Positions 1 to 9,709 are shown, numbered from the stretch's first letter. The stretch: 64,000 bases of DNA from Candidatus Tepidiaquacellales bacterium UBA2330 (GCA_002344965.1 DDUU01000059.1:54288-118287); one strand, 5' to 3'. The notes: generated by a model from the letters alone, not told the origin. Numbers and translations are program-made.

Positions 1-30
1 ACCGGAACAAGTGAGAAAGTCTTTAATTGA
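1..30 (+). CDS. possible 3' end of a preceding gene
   Basis: The first 30 bases read as an open frame ending in TGA (TGTSEKVFN, stop), 12 bases before the next start codon and on the same strand. It fits the tail of a gene in the same polysaccharide block, but nine residues are too few to identify it or to prove that it is coding. Confidence 0.3.
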   Translation, partial: TGTSEKVFN

Positions 31-42
31 ATTTGATTTATT

Positions 43-1026
43 ATGAGTATCCACAGAATTATTCCGTCTGATTCTACGGAATGGGATAAGACTCTTGAAG
101 GGATCAATCATTCTTTTGCACATACAAGACAAAGCTGTCTGGCGATGAAACTGACGACCGGATATAATACTTATTTATATGTATTTGAAAAGGATAATGT
201 AATAATAGTCTGTCCGTTAGCTGAAAGAAAATTCAATAGTTATACTGACATTGTTACCCCTTACGGATTTTCAGGTTTTACTGGAAACGGTTTACATCCT
301 GATTTTTTAAAATACTGGGATGAGTTTACAAAGGAAAATAATTTTGTATGCGGATACTTAAGTCAGAATCCGCTGTTTACAAAAAAGGATTATTACCATT
401 CTGAAGATTCTTACAGCAATACAAATTTATATTTTCTTGATCTCAGGCAAAGTCTGACTGAGCTGTTTGATAATCTTGATGCGAACAGAAAGAGAATTAT
501 AAAAAATTTCAGACAAGCGGAAGCGTCATTTACTTATAATAAGACTTCCCTGACGGAATTTTTTATATCAAACAATCATAATTTTCTGAAAAGTATAAAC
601 GCTTCGGAAGCAAATTATTTCAAACGGGAAACTCTCGAATATATTTGCGGACTTGAGAATGTATATATGGCAGGAGCCGTTGAAAAAGACAAAATTGTGT
701 CGGTTTATATTTTCGCTCATACTGAATATTCAGCTGACTGTCTTTTCAATGTTCCGTTGCCTGAAGGCAGGAAATACGCTCCTACTCTGCTGTGGGCAGG
801 TCTGAAATATTATAAAAGCAAAAAAATTCCGGTGATGAATCTCGGCGGTGGGCTTAAGGAAGATGACAGCATTGCAATGTCAAAGGAAAGATTCGGTGCT
901 TACAAGCTTCCTTTTATAAATCTGAAACAGATCTACAATAAAAATGTGTATGAAAAACTCTGCGCAGAAGTAAATGCCGATAAGGATGATATGAACGGTT
1001 ACTTTCCGGCTTACAGGAGAAAATGA
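43..1026 (+). CDS. FemAB/GNAT-fold acyl- or aminoacyl-transferase-like protein
   Basis: This 327-residue protein has the general layout of the FemAB/BioF2-like GNAT family. A divergent N-terminal half is followed by a C-terminal half holding an RKRIIKNFRQAE helix, a core strand around VYMAGAVEKDKIVSVYIF, and an APTLLWAGLKYYKSKK helix leading to MNLGGG, the pattern seen in peptidoglycan-bridge and exopolysaccharide-locus FemAB-like proteins. No signal peptide or membrane segment is visible, so it should be cytoplasmic. It begins a run of + strand polysaccharide genes and lies 60 bases upstream of a methyltransferase. In such loci these proteins are thought to modify nucleotide sugars or lipid-linked glycans with acyl or aminoacyl groups, but the actual substrate cannot be read from the sequence. 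Family placement is moderately confident; the function is inferred. Confidence 0.6.
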   Translation: MSIHRIIPSDSTEWDKTLEGINHSFAHTRQSCLAMKLTTGYNTYLYVFEKDNVIIVCPLAERKFNSYTDIVTPYGFSGFTGNGLHPDFLKYWDEFTKENNFVCGYLSQNPLFTKKDYYHSEDSYSNTNLYFLDLRQSLTELFDNLDANRKRIIKNFRQAEASFTYNKTSLTEFFISNNHNFLKSINASEANYFKRETLEYICGLENVYMAGAVEKDKIVSVYIFAHTEYSADCLFNVPLPEGRKYAPTLLWAGLKYYKSKKIPVMNLGGGLKEDDSIAMSKERFGAYKLPFINLKQIYNKNVYEKLCAEVNADKDDMNGYFPAYRRK

Positions 1027-1086
1027 TGTAATGAAATTTTATCCGGTATTAGTTTTAAAAAATTTTTTTAAAATAATTTAATTCAA

Positions 1087-1788
1087 TTGTTTGTAAAGTC
1101 AGCAAAGTTTTATGACGCTTTATATCATTTCAAGGATTATAAAAAAGCGTCAGAAAGACTTACGGAAATTATCAGTAATTTTAATCCCGGCGCCGTGTCA
1201 ATACTTGATACCGCCTGCGGAACGGGAAAACATATTGAGAATCTGATGTCAAGATATGAATGCGAAGGTCTTGATATAAATAAAGAGCTTCTCGAAATTG
1301 CGGAGCAGAGATGTCCCGGTATTGTTTTTCATGAATCGGATATGACTGAATTTAATCTGAGGAAAAAATTTGATGTCGTCACATGCCTTTTTAGTTCGAT
1401 CGCCTATGTGAAGACATATCAGAATTTAGTTAAAGCCGTTTCCACCATGTCAGATCATCTTAACCGTAATGGTCTTCTTATAATAGAACCCTGGTTCAGC
1501 AGGGAAACTTACTATGTAAATACTATAACGGCAAATCATTATGATGAAAAGGATATGAAGATCGCCTGGATGTACAACAGTATTATGAAAGATGAAATGT
1601 CCGTGCTTGATATTCATTATCTTGCCGGAACTCCGGAAGGAGTAATTCATTTCAGCGAACTTCACGAGCTTGGCTTATTTGATGATGCTCAGTACAGAAA
1701 AGCAATGACTGATGCCGGACTTGAAGTTCATTATGACAAAGACGGACTTTTCGGAAGAGGCATGTATATAGGAATTAAAAATTTGTAA
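1087..1788 (+). CDS. class I SAM-dependent methyltransferase (TTG start)
   Basis: A 233-residue Rossmann methyltransferase. Motif I is ILDTACGTGKH at about residues 39-49 and the acidic motif II is CEGLDINKELL. FDVVTCLFSSIAYV matches motif IV and NRNGLLIIEPW matches the post-IV strand. The start is TTG: an in-frame TAA lies at 1069-1071, there is no ATG between it and motif I, and the family's usual N-terminal helix (FYDALYHFKDYKKAS) would be lost if translation began later. It sits between a FemAB-like gene and a GT2 gene, with about 30 bases before the latter. It probably methylates a sugar or a nucleotide-sugar intermediate of the surface polysaccharide, but the substrate is not readable. 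The fold assignment is secure. Confidence 0.85.
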   Translation: MFVKSAKFYDALYHFKDYKKASERLTEIISNFNPGAVSILDTACGTGKHIENLMSRYECEGLDINKELLEIAEQRCPGIVFHESDMTEFNLRKKFDVVTCLFSSIAYVKTYQNLVKAVSTMSDHLNRNGLLIIEPWFSRETYYVNTITANHYDEKDMKIAWMYNSIMKDEMSVLDIHYLAGTPEGVIHFSELHELGLFDDAQYRKAMTDAGLEVHYDKDGLFGRGMYIGIKNL

Positions 1789-1819
1789 TATTTACTTTAT
1801 TTTAAATCAATCAATTTTA

Positions 1820-2773
1820 ATGAAGGTCAGTGTCTGGATGTCAGCATACAATCACGGGAAATACATATCCAGCTGTCTGGAATCCGTACTGATGCAGAAA
1901 ACTGATTTTGATTTTGAGATTGTGATCGGTGAAGACTGTTCGGCGGATAATACGCGAGAGATTATAAAAGAATTCGCTGTCAGATTTCCGGATAAAGTAA
2001 AACCTTTTTTCCCGGAGAAAAACATAGGGATGATGCAGATGGATGTCGCTACTTTTTCTAGGTGCAGAGGTGAGTATCTCGCATTGCTTAACGGTGATGA
2101 CGAATGGACTGATGAGAATAAACTTCAGATACAGGCGGATCTGCTTGATTCTGAAACCGATGCGTCAATGTGTTATCACAGATCATTTGTAATTGATGAG
2201 CTTTCAGGTCAGGAATGGGAAACAGAATTTACCGGGACAGGAAACGAACTTCCGGCAGATAAATTGTTTCACGGATTTAATCCCATTATGACTGCTTCTG
2301 TAATGTGCAGAAATCCCGGAAAATTGCCTGACTGGTATGAAGACGTACCATACGGCGATATGCCTTTGTATCTGATGCTTTCTGAACAGGGGAAAATAAG
2401 ATATATTGACAGGACAATGTGTCTTTACAGAATTCACGCGAGCGGTAACTGGCAGGGCGATACTTTGAAAAGCAATCTGTTAAAAGATATTAAATATTAT
2501 AATGTGATCAATGAAAAATTTGATCAGAGATACAGTCCCTATATAAAAAAAATTTTAGCACTAAGATATTTAAGTCTCACTATATTAAGTTTAAGAAATG
2601 ATGAATATGAAGATGCTGATAATTATTATAATGAATTGCTAAAATGTGACAGAGAATTTTTAGAAAAAAGAAATTCTGAAATTCAGACTTTGCGGAAAAT
2701 ACTTGACGACAATTCTCTTAAAAAATATTACGGTGAATTAATCGGTTCCGATCCCGGATGGAAAATAATCTGA
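1820..2773 (+). CDS. family 2 glycosyltransferase
   Basis: A 317-residue GT-A fold enzyme. It starts with the GT2 nucleotide-binding strand VSVWMSAYNHGKYISSCLES, then IVIGEDCSADNTREII, and has the metal-binding acidic pair in NGDDEW (residues 91-96). The closest recognisable group is that of bacterial GT2 enzymes acting on O-antigen or capsule (pattern SVxMxAYNH...GEDCSxDxT). No membrane segment is seen, so it is probably a peripheral cytoplasmic enzyme transferring a sugar from an activated nucleotide donor. The C-terminal third (LSLRNDEYEDADNYYNELL) looks helical and TPR-like. It lies 38 bases before the giant multi-module glycosyltransferase. Donor and acceptor are unknown. Confidence 0.9.
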   Translation: MKVSVWMSAYNHGKYISSCLESVLMQKTDFDFEIVIGEDCSADNTREIIKEFAVRFPDKVKPFFPEKNIGMMQMDVATFSRCRGEYLALLNGDDEWTDENKLQIQADLLDSETDASMCYHRSFVIDELSGQEWETEFTGTGNELPADKLFHGFNPIMTASVMCRNPGKLPDWYEDVPYGDMPLYLMLSEQGKIRYIDRTMCLYRIHASGNWQGDTLKSNLLKDIKYYNVINEKFDQRYSPYIKKILALRYLSLTILSLRNDEYEDADNYYNELLKCDREFLEKRNSEIQTLRKILDDNSLKKYYGELIGSDPGWKII

Positions 2774-2811
2774 TTATATTTTTAGAAATATAAATTTTTA
2801 ATGTTCTGCAG

Positions 2812-5800
2812 ATGCTTTTAGATACAAGCAAATCTTTATCGAAGTTCTTACCCGTCAGCATGTCAGAGCAGCGTCCGCTCTGGTCCGTTATGATACCCGT
2901 TTATAACAACACTTCATTTTTAAGTCAGATTATTCAGAAGATTTTATCGCAGTATACTGATTCCGGTCAGATGGAAATTTATGTGATCGATGACTGCTCA
3001 ACGTCAGGCGATCCGGGTGGAATTGTTAATAAGTTCGGAAACGGTATTGTAAATTATTTCAGACAGCCGGTAAATGTCGGACATTCTAAAAATTATGATA
3101 CATGCATACGGAAGGCAAAAGGTAAATTAATTCACATACTCCATCAGGACGATATGGTGAGGGACGGATTTTATGATAGAATGGGAAAAGCGTTTACTGA
3201 TTTTCCTGAGATTGGCGCTGCATTCTGCAGGCATTTATTCATAGATGAAAAGGGCAACTGGCTATGGATTTCAGAGCTTGAAAGAGAGGAAGACGGAGTA
3301 CTGGATGACTGGCTGATGAAAATCGCGGAGAAGCAGCGGATTCAGTACGCTTCAATGGTTGTAAAGAGAGAGGTATATGAAAACCTCGGAGGTTTTGTAA
3401 ATAAGGATATGGCAGGCGACGGATGGCAGATGGCGGGTGAGGACTGGGAAATGTGGGTACGGATTGCCGCTAATTATAAAGTAGGATATGTAACTGAACC
3501 TCTGGCTGAATACAGAATTCACAGAGCTTCCATGACAAGCAGTCTTGCAAAGTCAGGTCAGAATGTAAAAGACATTCACAGGATAATTGAAAGATTTTCA
3601 CAATATGTACCGGAAGATAAAAGAGAGCAGGTAAAAAAATCCGCAGCCAAACATTTCGCAAACTATTCATTTGAAAATTCCAAAAAAATTCTGAATGATA
3701 CAAATGACTCTGATGCAGCGGAAGCGCAGCTTAATGAAGCAATAAAACTCGATCCGGAAATTTATTCAAAAGACTTATTAGTTTACAGCAGACTAAATGA
3801 GATGATCCGTTTTGACGGACTTTCCGTTGTCATATGTATGCAAAATGATCCTGAAGGGATAATTGATTTACTTCATGAGATAAGTTCTCAGAATAAAAGT
3901 GATGAAATGGAAATCGAAATAATATTTGTCGATAACGGATCTGAAGATGACACATATTCTGAATCTGAGAAAATTCTATCCGATAAGGATCTCAACAAAT
4001 TTCCATTTAAACTCTTTAAACAGGAATATCCCGACTTTAACTCTGCACTTAAGACAGCGTTTGATAAATCAAAATTCGAATACATTCTGGTATGTAACGG
4101 AAGATTTAGTCTCAGCGAAAATTTTCTGAAGACAGTAACTGATAAAATCAAAGAAAATAAAGAAACCGGTCTTGTCATATCTGAGAAAGAAATATTTACA
4201 GACAGCGTGCTTCCTGTATGGCTTGACGAAAAACTTTTCCGCGGCAGATTTATTCCTGATTCAAATTTCATTCAGGAAAAGAACGAGGTTTTCAATATAA
4301 CAGGTGCGGTTTTAAGGAAAAGCGCCTGGGAAAAAATAATGGATAAGGGAATTATTCCCGATCTGTCCGGAGAACCGGAATCCGGAAAACGAATTGAATC
4401 ACAGCTGCCTTTCATACTTTTGAAAAATAACTTCACTGTCTCGAAAGAAAAATTTGCAGTTTACAGGAAATTTATTCCCGCTGCAAGTCTTGAATATCAT
4501 GACTTTATGAATTTCTGGAAAAACAAAGGAAAGGAATCCGCAGCACTGTATCAGGGAAAATCAGTAAGATTTATTCTCAGGCAGACATTGAAATTCTACA
4601 TCAAATATGTTTCCGCGGCTCATCATGAGAAGTTGAGAACCGGCACAGAAAACGTAAGCTCAATTTATGCAGGTTATTATTTTGAGAAGCTGATGACATT
4701 GCTGAATACTGTTACGCCGAATAAGTTAAAGCAGATAAAATTATTAAGAAGCATTTCCGGAAAATTATACAATAAATATTTTAAGAATATATACATCCGG
4801 TTCCAGCCGAAAGTTAAACGTACCGGAATCACATCTGTTATAGATCTTTTCGCAGAAGAAAGGACTCCTCAGCTTTTAATAAAGAGCTTAGCTTCACAAA
4901 AAGTAAGATCTTATGTTGACACAGAGACAATAATTGTTTTAAATAAAAATAATGAGAATTTCTCAGAGCAGCTCAGAAAAATCTGGGACAAATATAAGCA
5001 TGGCGAAAGAGTTCTCAGAATAATTACATCTGAAGCCGGAAGTGTTTCAGCATTTAAAAAAGCAGTTGGACAATCGAGTTACGATTACCTTGTGTTTTTT
5101 AATGGCAGAGACGTACCTGAAGAGAATTATCTGCAGAATGCATTAGGCATTTTAAGAAGCAATGACAATATTCATTTAGCAGCCGGTGAAACAGGAGCTA
5201 TGTTTGAAACAGATCCTCCGTTATGGTTTGAGAAATTCAAAGATTATTTTTTTGAAAATTCATTTACACAGCAATCAGGAAAAGGCAGTTTTTTAGTCAA
5301 CAAATTATTTCACGGCGGAGGTATAGCGGTTAAAAAAAGCACAGCGGAAGAAATCTTAAAATTGAATACAGGAACCTTGTTTGAGAATATTGAGAAAGGC
5401 GAAAATATTTTTGAAAGAGATTATAACGGTTCGCTGTCGGAATCTGATATTACGGTTAACACCAGTCGTGTTTTAAACATCAGCAAGTTATTTTCAGATG
5501 AAGAGGTAAGCTGGGATAAGCTGCGTAAAATCTGGCGTGAGTCAGGAATCAAAAACCAGACAGATATTTACAGAAAATTAAAAATTATAAATAAAAAAAT
5601 TCCGTTTCAGCTCAGAGTAATTTTTAATAATCTCAGGAAATGCGGTTATAAAAATTTAATAGATTACGACAACACAAACGAAAATAATTTAAAAATATTA
5701 TATATTGAAAAAAACTTGGGCAAATTAAATTCACTGCTGAACCAAAAAACCCAAAACCCCAAAAGGCAAATCAGACTAATTAAGAAAGGAGCAAGAAAGA

Positions 5801-8646
5801 ATGATTCAGTTTATCTAAGCAGACTTACAAACGGATATACAAACAGGATAGCAAGAAAAGGAGTATCAGTTGTTATCTGCTGCTACAACAGTGCGAAGCT
5901 GCTGCCTGCAACATTAGAGCATCTCAGCAGGCAGAAGACCAGAAAATACGTTGACTGGGAAGTTGTAATTGTTAATAACGCTTCGACTGACAATACTTCG
6001 GAAGTCGCTGCAACGGAATGGAAAAAATATCCTGACTGTAAAGGTTCACTCAAAATTGCATATCAGCCGATACCCGGACTTGCAGCCGCAAGAGAAAAGG
6101 GAATTGAAGAATCGAAGTATGAGTATATAGTTTTCTGTGATGATGATAACTGGCTGGATGAAAATTTTGTGCAGAATGTTGTAAGACTCATGAGGAGCAA
6201 TTCTGATATAGCAATTGCCGGCGCAGAAACACAGGAAGTATGCGAAGTCGATCCTCCTGAATGGTTTCATAAATGGAAGAACTGGAGTTACGCAGTCGGA
6301 GAGCAATTTGAAAGACCTGGAGACATTACATGGTCAAGAGGTTTTGTCTGGGGAGCGGGAATGGTGCTTCGAAGAGAAGCCCTTGAAAAATTATACGGCG
6401 ATGGATTTAAATCATTACTGACAGACAGAAAAGGTAAGGAGCTTGCATCCGGCGGCGATACGGAAATATGTTACGCAATGCGGCTTGCGGGCTGGAGGAT
6501 CTGGTATGATCCGGAATTAAAGCTGAAACATTATATGACAGCGCCCAGACTTAAGTGGGAATATTTTCTGAAGCTTTGGAAAGGGTTCGGCGTCAGCACA
6601 GCAGGACTTGACACATATCTGAATTTAATACCTGAGGATATGATAGAAGGAAATTATATTCAGATCAAAAAAACCTGGGAAGAAAATTATTCCGATACTA
6701 AGAAAAAACTCAGAGATTTTGGTTCGGAAAAAGTAAAAAACTATGCGAGTCTTCCGGAAGGTGATCCTGATGCGCCGCTTATAGTTTTTAATCTGGCAAG
6801 ACTTGAGGAACTAAAGCAAATAAAAAAATTATATAAGACAAGATCAGAGGAAGCTGAGAAAGCGCAGTGGAAAAAAGATTTTTTCCAGCTGAGACTTTTA
6901 AATAAAAAATATAAACCTGCTGATAAAGAAGACAAAACTGTCTGGCCATGGACAGATGAACCGGCTGATATTGACAATGAAAATATCAAAGAAGATTTTA
7001 AAATCAGTATACTGACTCCTTCCTACATGTCTGAGAATAAAATTGAGAAAGCTATACAGAGCGTGATAAGGCAGGGTTATAAGAATTATGAGCATATTGT
7101 AGTTGACGGCGGATCAAAAGATAATACTGTGGATATACTGAAAAAATATCCTCATATAAAATGGGTTTCTGAAAAGGATAACGGTCAGTCTGACGCTATG
7201 AATAAAGCTTTTGATATGTCAACAGGTGATATAATTTGCTATCTGAATTCCGATGATTTTTTTGCGCCGGGAGCTTTTAAAAATATTGTTAAGGAATTTC
7301 ATTCTAATCCGAATGCCGATATGGTAGTAGGCAATCTTATATTAGATATGAAAAGCGGACCGATGATAATTTATCCGGAAAAAGATTATAAAAAAATCAT
7401 GCTGTCTTTTTATTATTCATTTCCAATAAATCCGGTTTGTTATTTTTATAAAAGGAATGTACAGGAAAGGATCGGCAAGTTTCCTTTGGATAACCATTAC
7501 ACAATGGATTACTGGTTTCTCTTAAAGGCATATAAGGATTTTAATATACATAAAATGGAAGTGATACTGGGAACATTCTTATTACATGAAGTAAATAAAA
7601 CCTCATCGGCGGACAATCTGAAGAACACGCATCAGACTATGATCAGTCATCTGAAGAATAATGATATGAAGTCCGCACCTTATTATTTCTACAATTACTA
7701 TAAATTCAGACTTTTCAACAAGAGATCATACAGGGATCAGAAAAGCGTTACAAGATATCTTAAACCAAAATATATTAAGAGTTTTCATTTCGGAAAAGAT
7801 TATTCGGAGAGAATTTTCAGGAAGGCATATGATAAATGTTATAATTACAGTTATATCAAAGGACTTATACTACTATTGTTATCAATAGCAGTATATCCTC
7901 CGAATCTGTTTAAAACGAGCAGAAGAAGTTTGCTCTATAGATGCATATTCGGTCATACTATTGTCGAGAAGATGAGAAATTATTATTACAAAAGTATTAT
8001 AAAGAAATATGAGATTAAGGAGTCTTTAAAAACCAATTTAAAATTAAGGGGAAATGTACCGGTTATTTTAAAAACAGAGGCAACGGATAAAAATATTTTT
8101 ACATTACTGTCATCAGGCAGGACAAAGGAATATTCAGATGTCATATTTCAAAGCGCTAAAGAGAATTGTTATAATTATAATTATCTCAAAAGTCATTTTT
8201 TATTTTTCAAATCAGTAGTAATAAGACCGGGGACTCTATTTAAGCAAAGCAGAAGAAGTCTTCTGATCAGATTATTTTTAGGGCATAAGCTAACGGAGAT
8301 TCTCAGAAATAAGTATTATTATTCTGTAGTTAAGTCTTATGAGATCAAATCCGGATTTAAGAATAAAATAAATAACAGATATAAATTCACACAGAAACTG
8401 AAAAATTTCCCGAGGGATTTTTATTATTATTTCCGCTACAGAAAATTTAAGGCACGGTCCAAAGAATTATATGACGAAGCGCGTATTACTTTTCAGAATA
8501 ATGAGAAATCAAAGACAATTAAATTACTGATCCCGTCTTTTGTTTTATATCCTCCGTCTATTTTTAAAAGAAACAAGCTCAGTCTTTTTGTAAACTCATT
8601 CAGGAACGGCTCGGCAAACAAAAAATCTAAAGAAGTGAAAAAGTGA
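2812..8646 (+). CDS. giant multi-module family 2 glycosyltransferase (five GT2-type modules, two apparently inactive)
   Basis: This 1944-residue protein carries five GT2-like modules. Module 1 (about 24-270) opens WSVMIPVYNN with acidic motif HQDD at 111-114. Module 2 (about 334-560) opens LSVVICMQND but has CNGR at 428-431 where active enzymes have DxD/DDD. Module 3 (about 674-890) is more diverged, with FNGR at 763-766. Module 4 (about 1019-1260) is intact, with VSVVICCYNS and FCDDDN at 1108-1113. Module 5 (about 1397-1610) has ISILTPSYMS and NSDDFF at 1479-1484. Modules 2-4 share the same downstream landmarks (DPPxWF, the GAGMVLRR region, an LRxxGxxxL tail), so they are repeats of one ancestral unit that also resembles the following gene. 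The C-terminal 280 residues form three repeats (separate entry). It probably builds a surface glycan with several different linkages. The paired NGR replacements suggest that two modules are structural or acceptor-binding. Average GT2 proteins are about 300 residues. Confidence 0.88.
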   Translation: MLLDTSKSLSKFLPVSMSEQRPLWSVMIPVYNNTSFLSQIIQKILSQYTDSGQMEIYVIDDCSTSGDPGGIVNKFGNGIVNYFRQPVNVGHSKNYDTCIRKAKGKLIHILHQDDMVRDGFYDRMGKAFTDFPEIGAAFCRHLFIDEKGNWLWISELEREEDGVLDDWLMKIAEKQRIQYASMVVKREVYENLGGFVNKDMAGDGWQMAGEDWEMWVRIAANYKVGYVTEPLAEYRIHRASMTSSLAKSGQNVKDIHRIIERFSQYVPEDKREQVKKSAAKHFANYSFENSKKILNDTNDSDAAEAQLNEAIKLDPEIYSKDLLVYSRLNEMIRFDGLSVVICMQNDPEGIIDLLHEISSQNKSDEMEIEIIFVDNGSEDDTYSESEKILSDKDLNKFPFKLFKQEYPDFNSALKTAFDKSKFEYILVCNGRFSLSENFLKTVTDKIKENKETGLVISEKEIFTDSVLPVWLDEKLFRGRFIPDSNFIQEKNEVFNITGAVLRKSAWEKIMDKGIIPDLSGEPESGKRIESQLPFILLKNNFTVSKEKFAVYRKFIPAASLEYHDFMNFWKNKGKESAALYQGKSVRFILRQTLKFYIKYVSAAHHEKLRTGTENVSSIYAGYYFEKLMTLLNTVTPNKLKQIKLLRSISGKLYNKYFKNIYIRFQPKVKRTGITSVIDLFAEERTPQLLIKSLASQKVRSYVDTETIIVLNKNNENFSEQLRKIWDKYKHGERVLRIITSEAGSVSAFKKAVGQSSYDYLVFFNGRDVPEENYLQNALGILRSNDNIHLAAGETGAMFETDPPLWFEKFKDYFFENSFTQQSGKGSFLVNKLFHGGGIAVKKSTAEEILKLNTGTLFENIEKGENIFERDYNGSLSESDITVNTSRVLNISKLFSDEEVSWDKLRKIWRESGIKNQTDIYRKLKIINKKIPFQLRVIFNNLRKCGYKNLIDYDNTNENNLKILYIEKNLGKLNSLLNQKTQNPKRQIRLIKKGARKNDSVYLSRLTNGYTNRIARKGVSVVICCYNSAKLLPATLEHLSRQKTRKYVDWEVVIVNNASTDNTSEVAATEWKKYPDCKGSLKIAYQPIPGLAAAREKGIEESKYEYIVFCDDDNWLDENFVQNVVRLMRSNSDIAIAGAETQEVCEVDPPEWFHKWKNWSYAVGEQFERPGDITWSRGFVWGAGMVLRREALEKLYGDGFKSLLTDRKGKELASGGDTEICYAMRLAGWRIWYDPELKLKHYMTAPRLKWEYFLKLWKGFGVSTAGLDTYLNLIPEDMIEGNYIQIKKTWEENYSDTKKKLRDFGSEKVKNYASLPEGDPDAPLIVFNLARLEELKQIKKLYKTRSEEAEKAQWKKDFFQLRLLNKKYKPADKEDKTVWPWTDEPADIDNENIKEDFKISILTPSYMSENKIEKAIQSVIRQGYKNYEHIVVDGGSKDNTVDILKKYPHIKWVSEKDNGQSDAMNKAFDMSTGDIICYLNSDDFFAPGAFKNIVKEFHSNPNADMVVGNLILDMKSGPMIIYPEKDYKKIMLSFYYSFPINPVCYFYKRNVQERIGKFPLDNHYTMDYWFLLKAYKDFNIHKMEVILGTFLLHEVNKTSSADNLKNTHQTMISHLKNNDMKSAPYYFYNYYKFRLFNKRSYRDQKSVTRYLKPKYIKSFHFGKDYSERIFRKAYDKCYNYSYIKGLILLLLSIAVYPPNLFKTSRRSLLYRCIFGHTIVEKMRNYYYKSIIKKYEIKESLKTNLKLRGNVPVILKTEATDKNIFTLLSSGRTKEYSDVIFQSAKENCYNYNYLKSHFLFFKSVVIRPGTLFKQSRRSLLIRLFLGHKLTEILRNKYYYSVVKSYEIKSGFKNKINNRYKFTQKLKNFPRDFYYYFRYRKFKARSKELYDEARITFQNNEKSKTIKLLIPSFVLYPPSIFKRNKLSLFVNSFRNGSANKKSKEVKK
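7801..8613 (+). repeat. three diverged C-terminal repeats inside the giant glycosyltransferase
   Basis: Residues about 1664-1740, 1774-1850 and 1883-1934 of the protein line up. Each has an amphipathic helix (IFRKAYDKC / IFQSAKENC / LYDEARITF), a hydrophobic stretch, then a proline turn (YPPNLFKTSRRSL / RPGTLFKQSRRSL / YPPSIFKRNKLSL). Repeats 1 and 2 continue with a GH-x(4)-E-x(2)-RN-x-YY block that repeat 3 lacks. The region is very basic and aromatic, so it could hold the enzyme on the membrane surface or on lipid-linked glycan. The match to a named domain is unknown to me. Confidence 0.7.
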
Positions 8647-8671
8647 TCCGGCAACTAATTTATTCCGGTCT

Positions 8672-9694
8672 ATGAAAAAAGGATTTTCAATCATTGTCTG
8701 CTGCTATAACAGTTCAGAATTACTGAAAGACACATTAAGAAGTTTATGCTCACTGATTACTTCAGATGATTTCAGCGCTGAAATAATAATTATTGACAAC
8801 GCATCTACGGACAGCACATCTGATTTTGCACAAAAATTGTTAAATGAATTTAAATGTCCTTTTGATTTCAGAATAGAATATGAACCGATACAGGGTTTAT
8901 CATATGCAAGAAAAAAAGGTATAGAAATTTCAGCTTACGAATATATTTTATTTTGCGATGATGATAACCGGCTTAATGAGAATTACCTGTTGAATTCTTT
9001 CAGTATAATGGAAAACAATTCAGAGATAGGTGCTTTGGGAGGAGTCAGCGAACCGGTTTCAGATGTTGCATTTCCGGAATGGTTTGAAGATTTCAAACAG
9101 AGTTATTCAGCAGGCAAACAGTCGGATAGTAACGGGGAAATAAAATCCGAGCTGCATTCGTTGTGGGGTGCAGGAATGGTATTGAGAAGAAAGGCAATTG
9201 AAGATCTGTACAAAAACGGATTTCATTCTTTGCTTTCAGACAGGACGGGAAACGCTCTTTCATCCGGAGGTGATACTGAGCTGTGCTATGCACTCAGACT
9301 TGCCGGATGGAAGATCTGGTTTGATGACAGTTTAAAACTAAGACACTTTCTTCCCGGAAGAAGACTTACCTGGAATTATCTAAGGGAGCTTAACAGAGGA
9401 TTCGGAAGACAGAAAATAAACTTTGACGCTTATCTGAAAAATTTTTCATCAAACGGAAAAGAAGTTATGAATAAAGATACGGACTGGACTAAAAGATTTT
9501 TCTTTATGATAAAAAAAATGAGATCGTACGGATTCAGAAAGATTATTAATTTCAGAAATCATAATACGGGAGATCCGGAAATTATACGGATGGAGAAAAC
9601 CATCGGCTGCATGCAGGAGCTGCTAAGACTAAAAAATGAATACGGAAAAATGATAACTGAAACAGGTAAATCCCGATGGATAAGGCATAAATGA
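8672..9694 (+). CDS. family 2 glycosyltransferase, paralogue of module 4 of the preceding protein
   Basis: A 340-residue GT2 enzyme: FSIIVCCYNSSELL at the N-terminus, IIIIDNASTDSTSDFA, metal motif FCDDDNRLNENY (DDD at residues 96-98), GAGMVLRRKAIEDLY and the acceptor-side SSGGDTELCYALRLAGW. These match module 4 of the upstream giant protein block by block, including the GAGMVLRR and GGDTE signatures and the C-terminal YGFRKIINF tail. The two therefore arose by duplication, and the stand-alone gene probably shows what one unit looked like before fusion. It lies 25 bases after the giant gene and 15 bases before another GT2 gene, so they are likely co-transcribed. All residues expected for activity are present. 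Donor and acceptor sugars cannot be inferred. Confidence 0.9.
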   Translation: MKKGFSIIVCCYNSSELLKDTLRSLCSLITSDDFSAEIIIIDNASTDSTSDFAQKLLNEFKCPFDFRIEYEPIQGLSYARKKGIEISAYEYILFCDDDNRLNENYLLNSFSIMENNSEIGALGGVSEPVSDVAFPEWFEDFKQSYSAGKQSDSNGEIKSELHSLWGAGMVLRRKAIEDLYKNGFHSLLSDRTGNALSSGGDTELCYALRLAGWKIWFDDSLKLRHFLPGRRLTWNYLRELNRGFGRQKINFDAYLKNFSSNGKEVMNKDTDWTKRFFFMIKKMRSYGFRKIINFRNHNTGDPEIIRMEKTIGCMQELLRLKNEYGKMITETGKSRWIRHK

Positions 9695-9709
9695 AATTAA
9701 ATACTGAAA

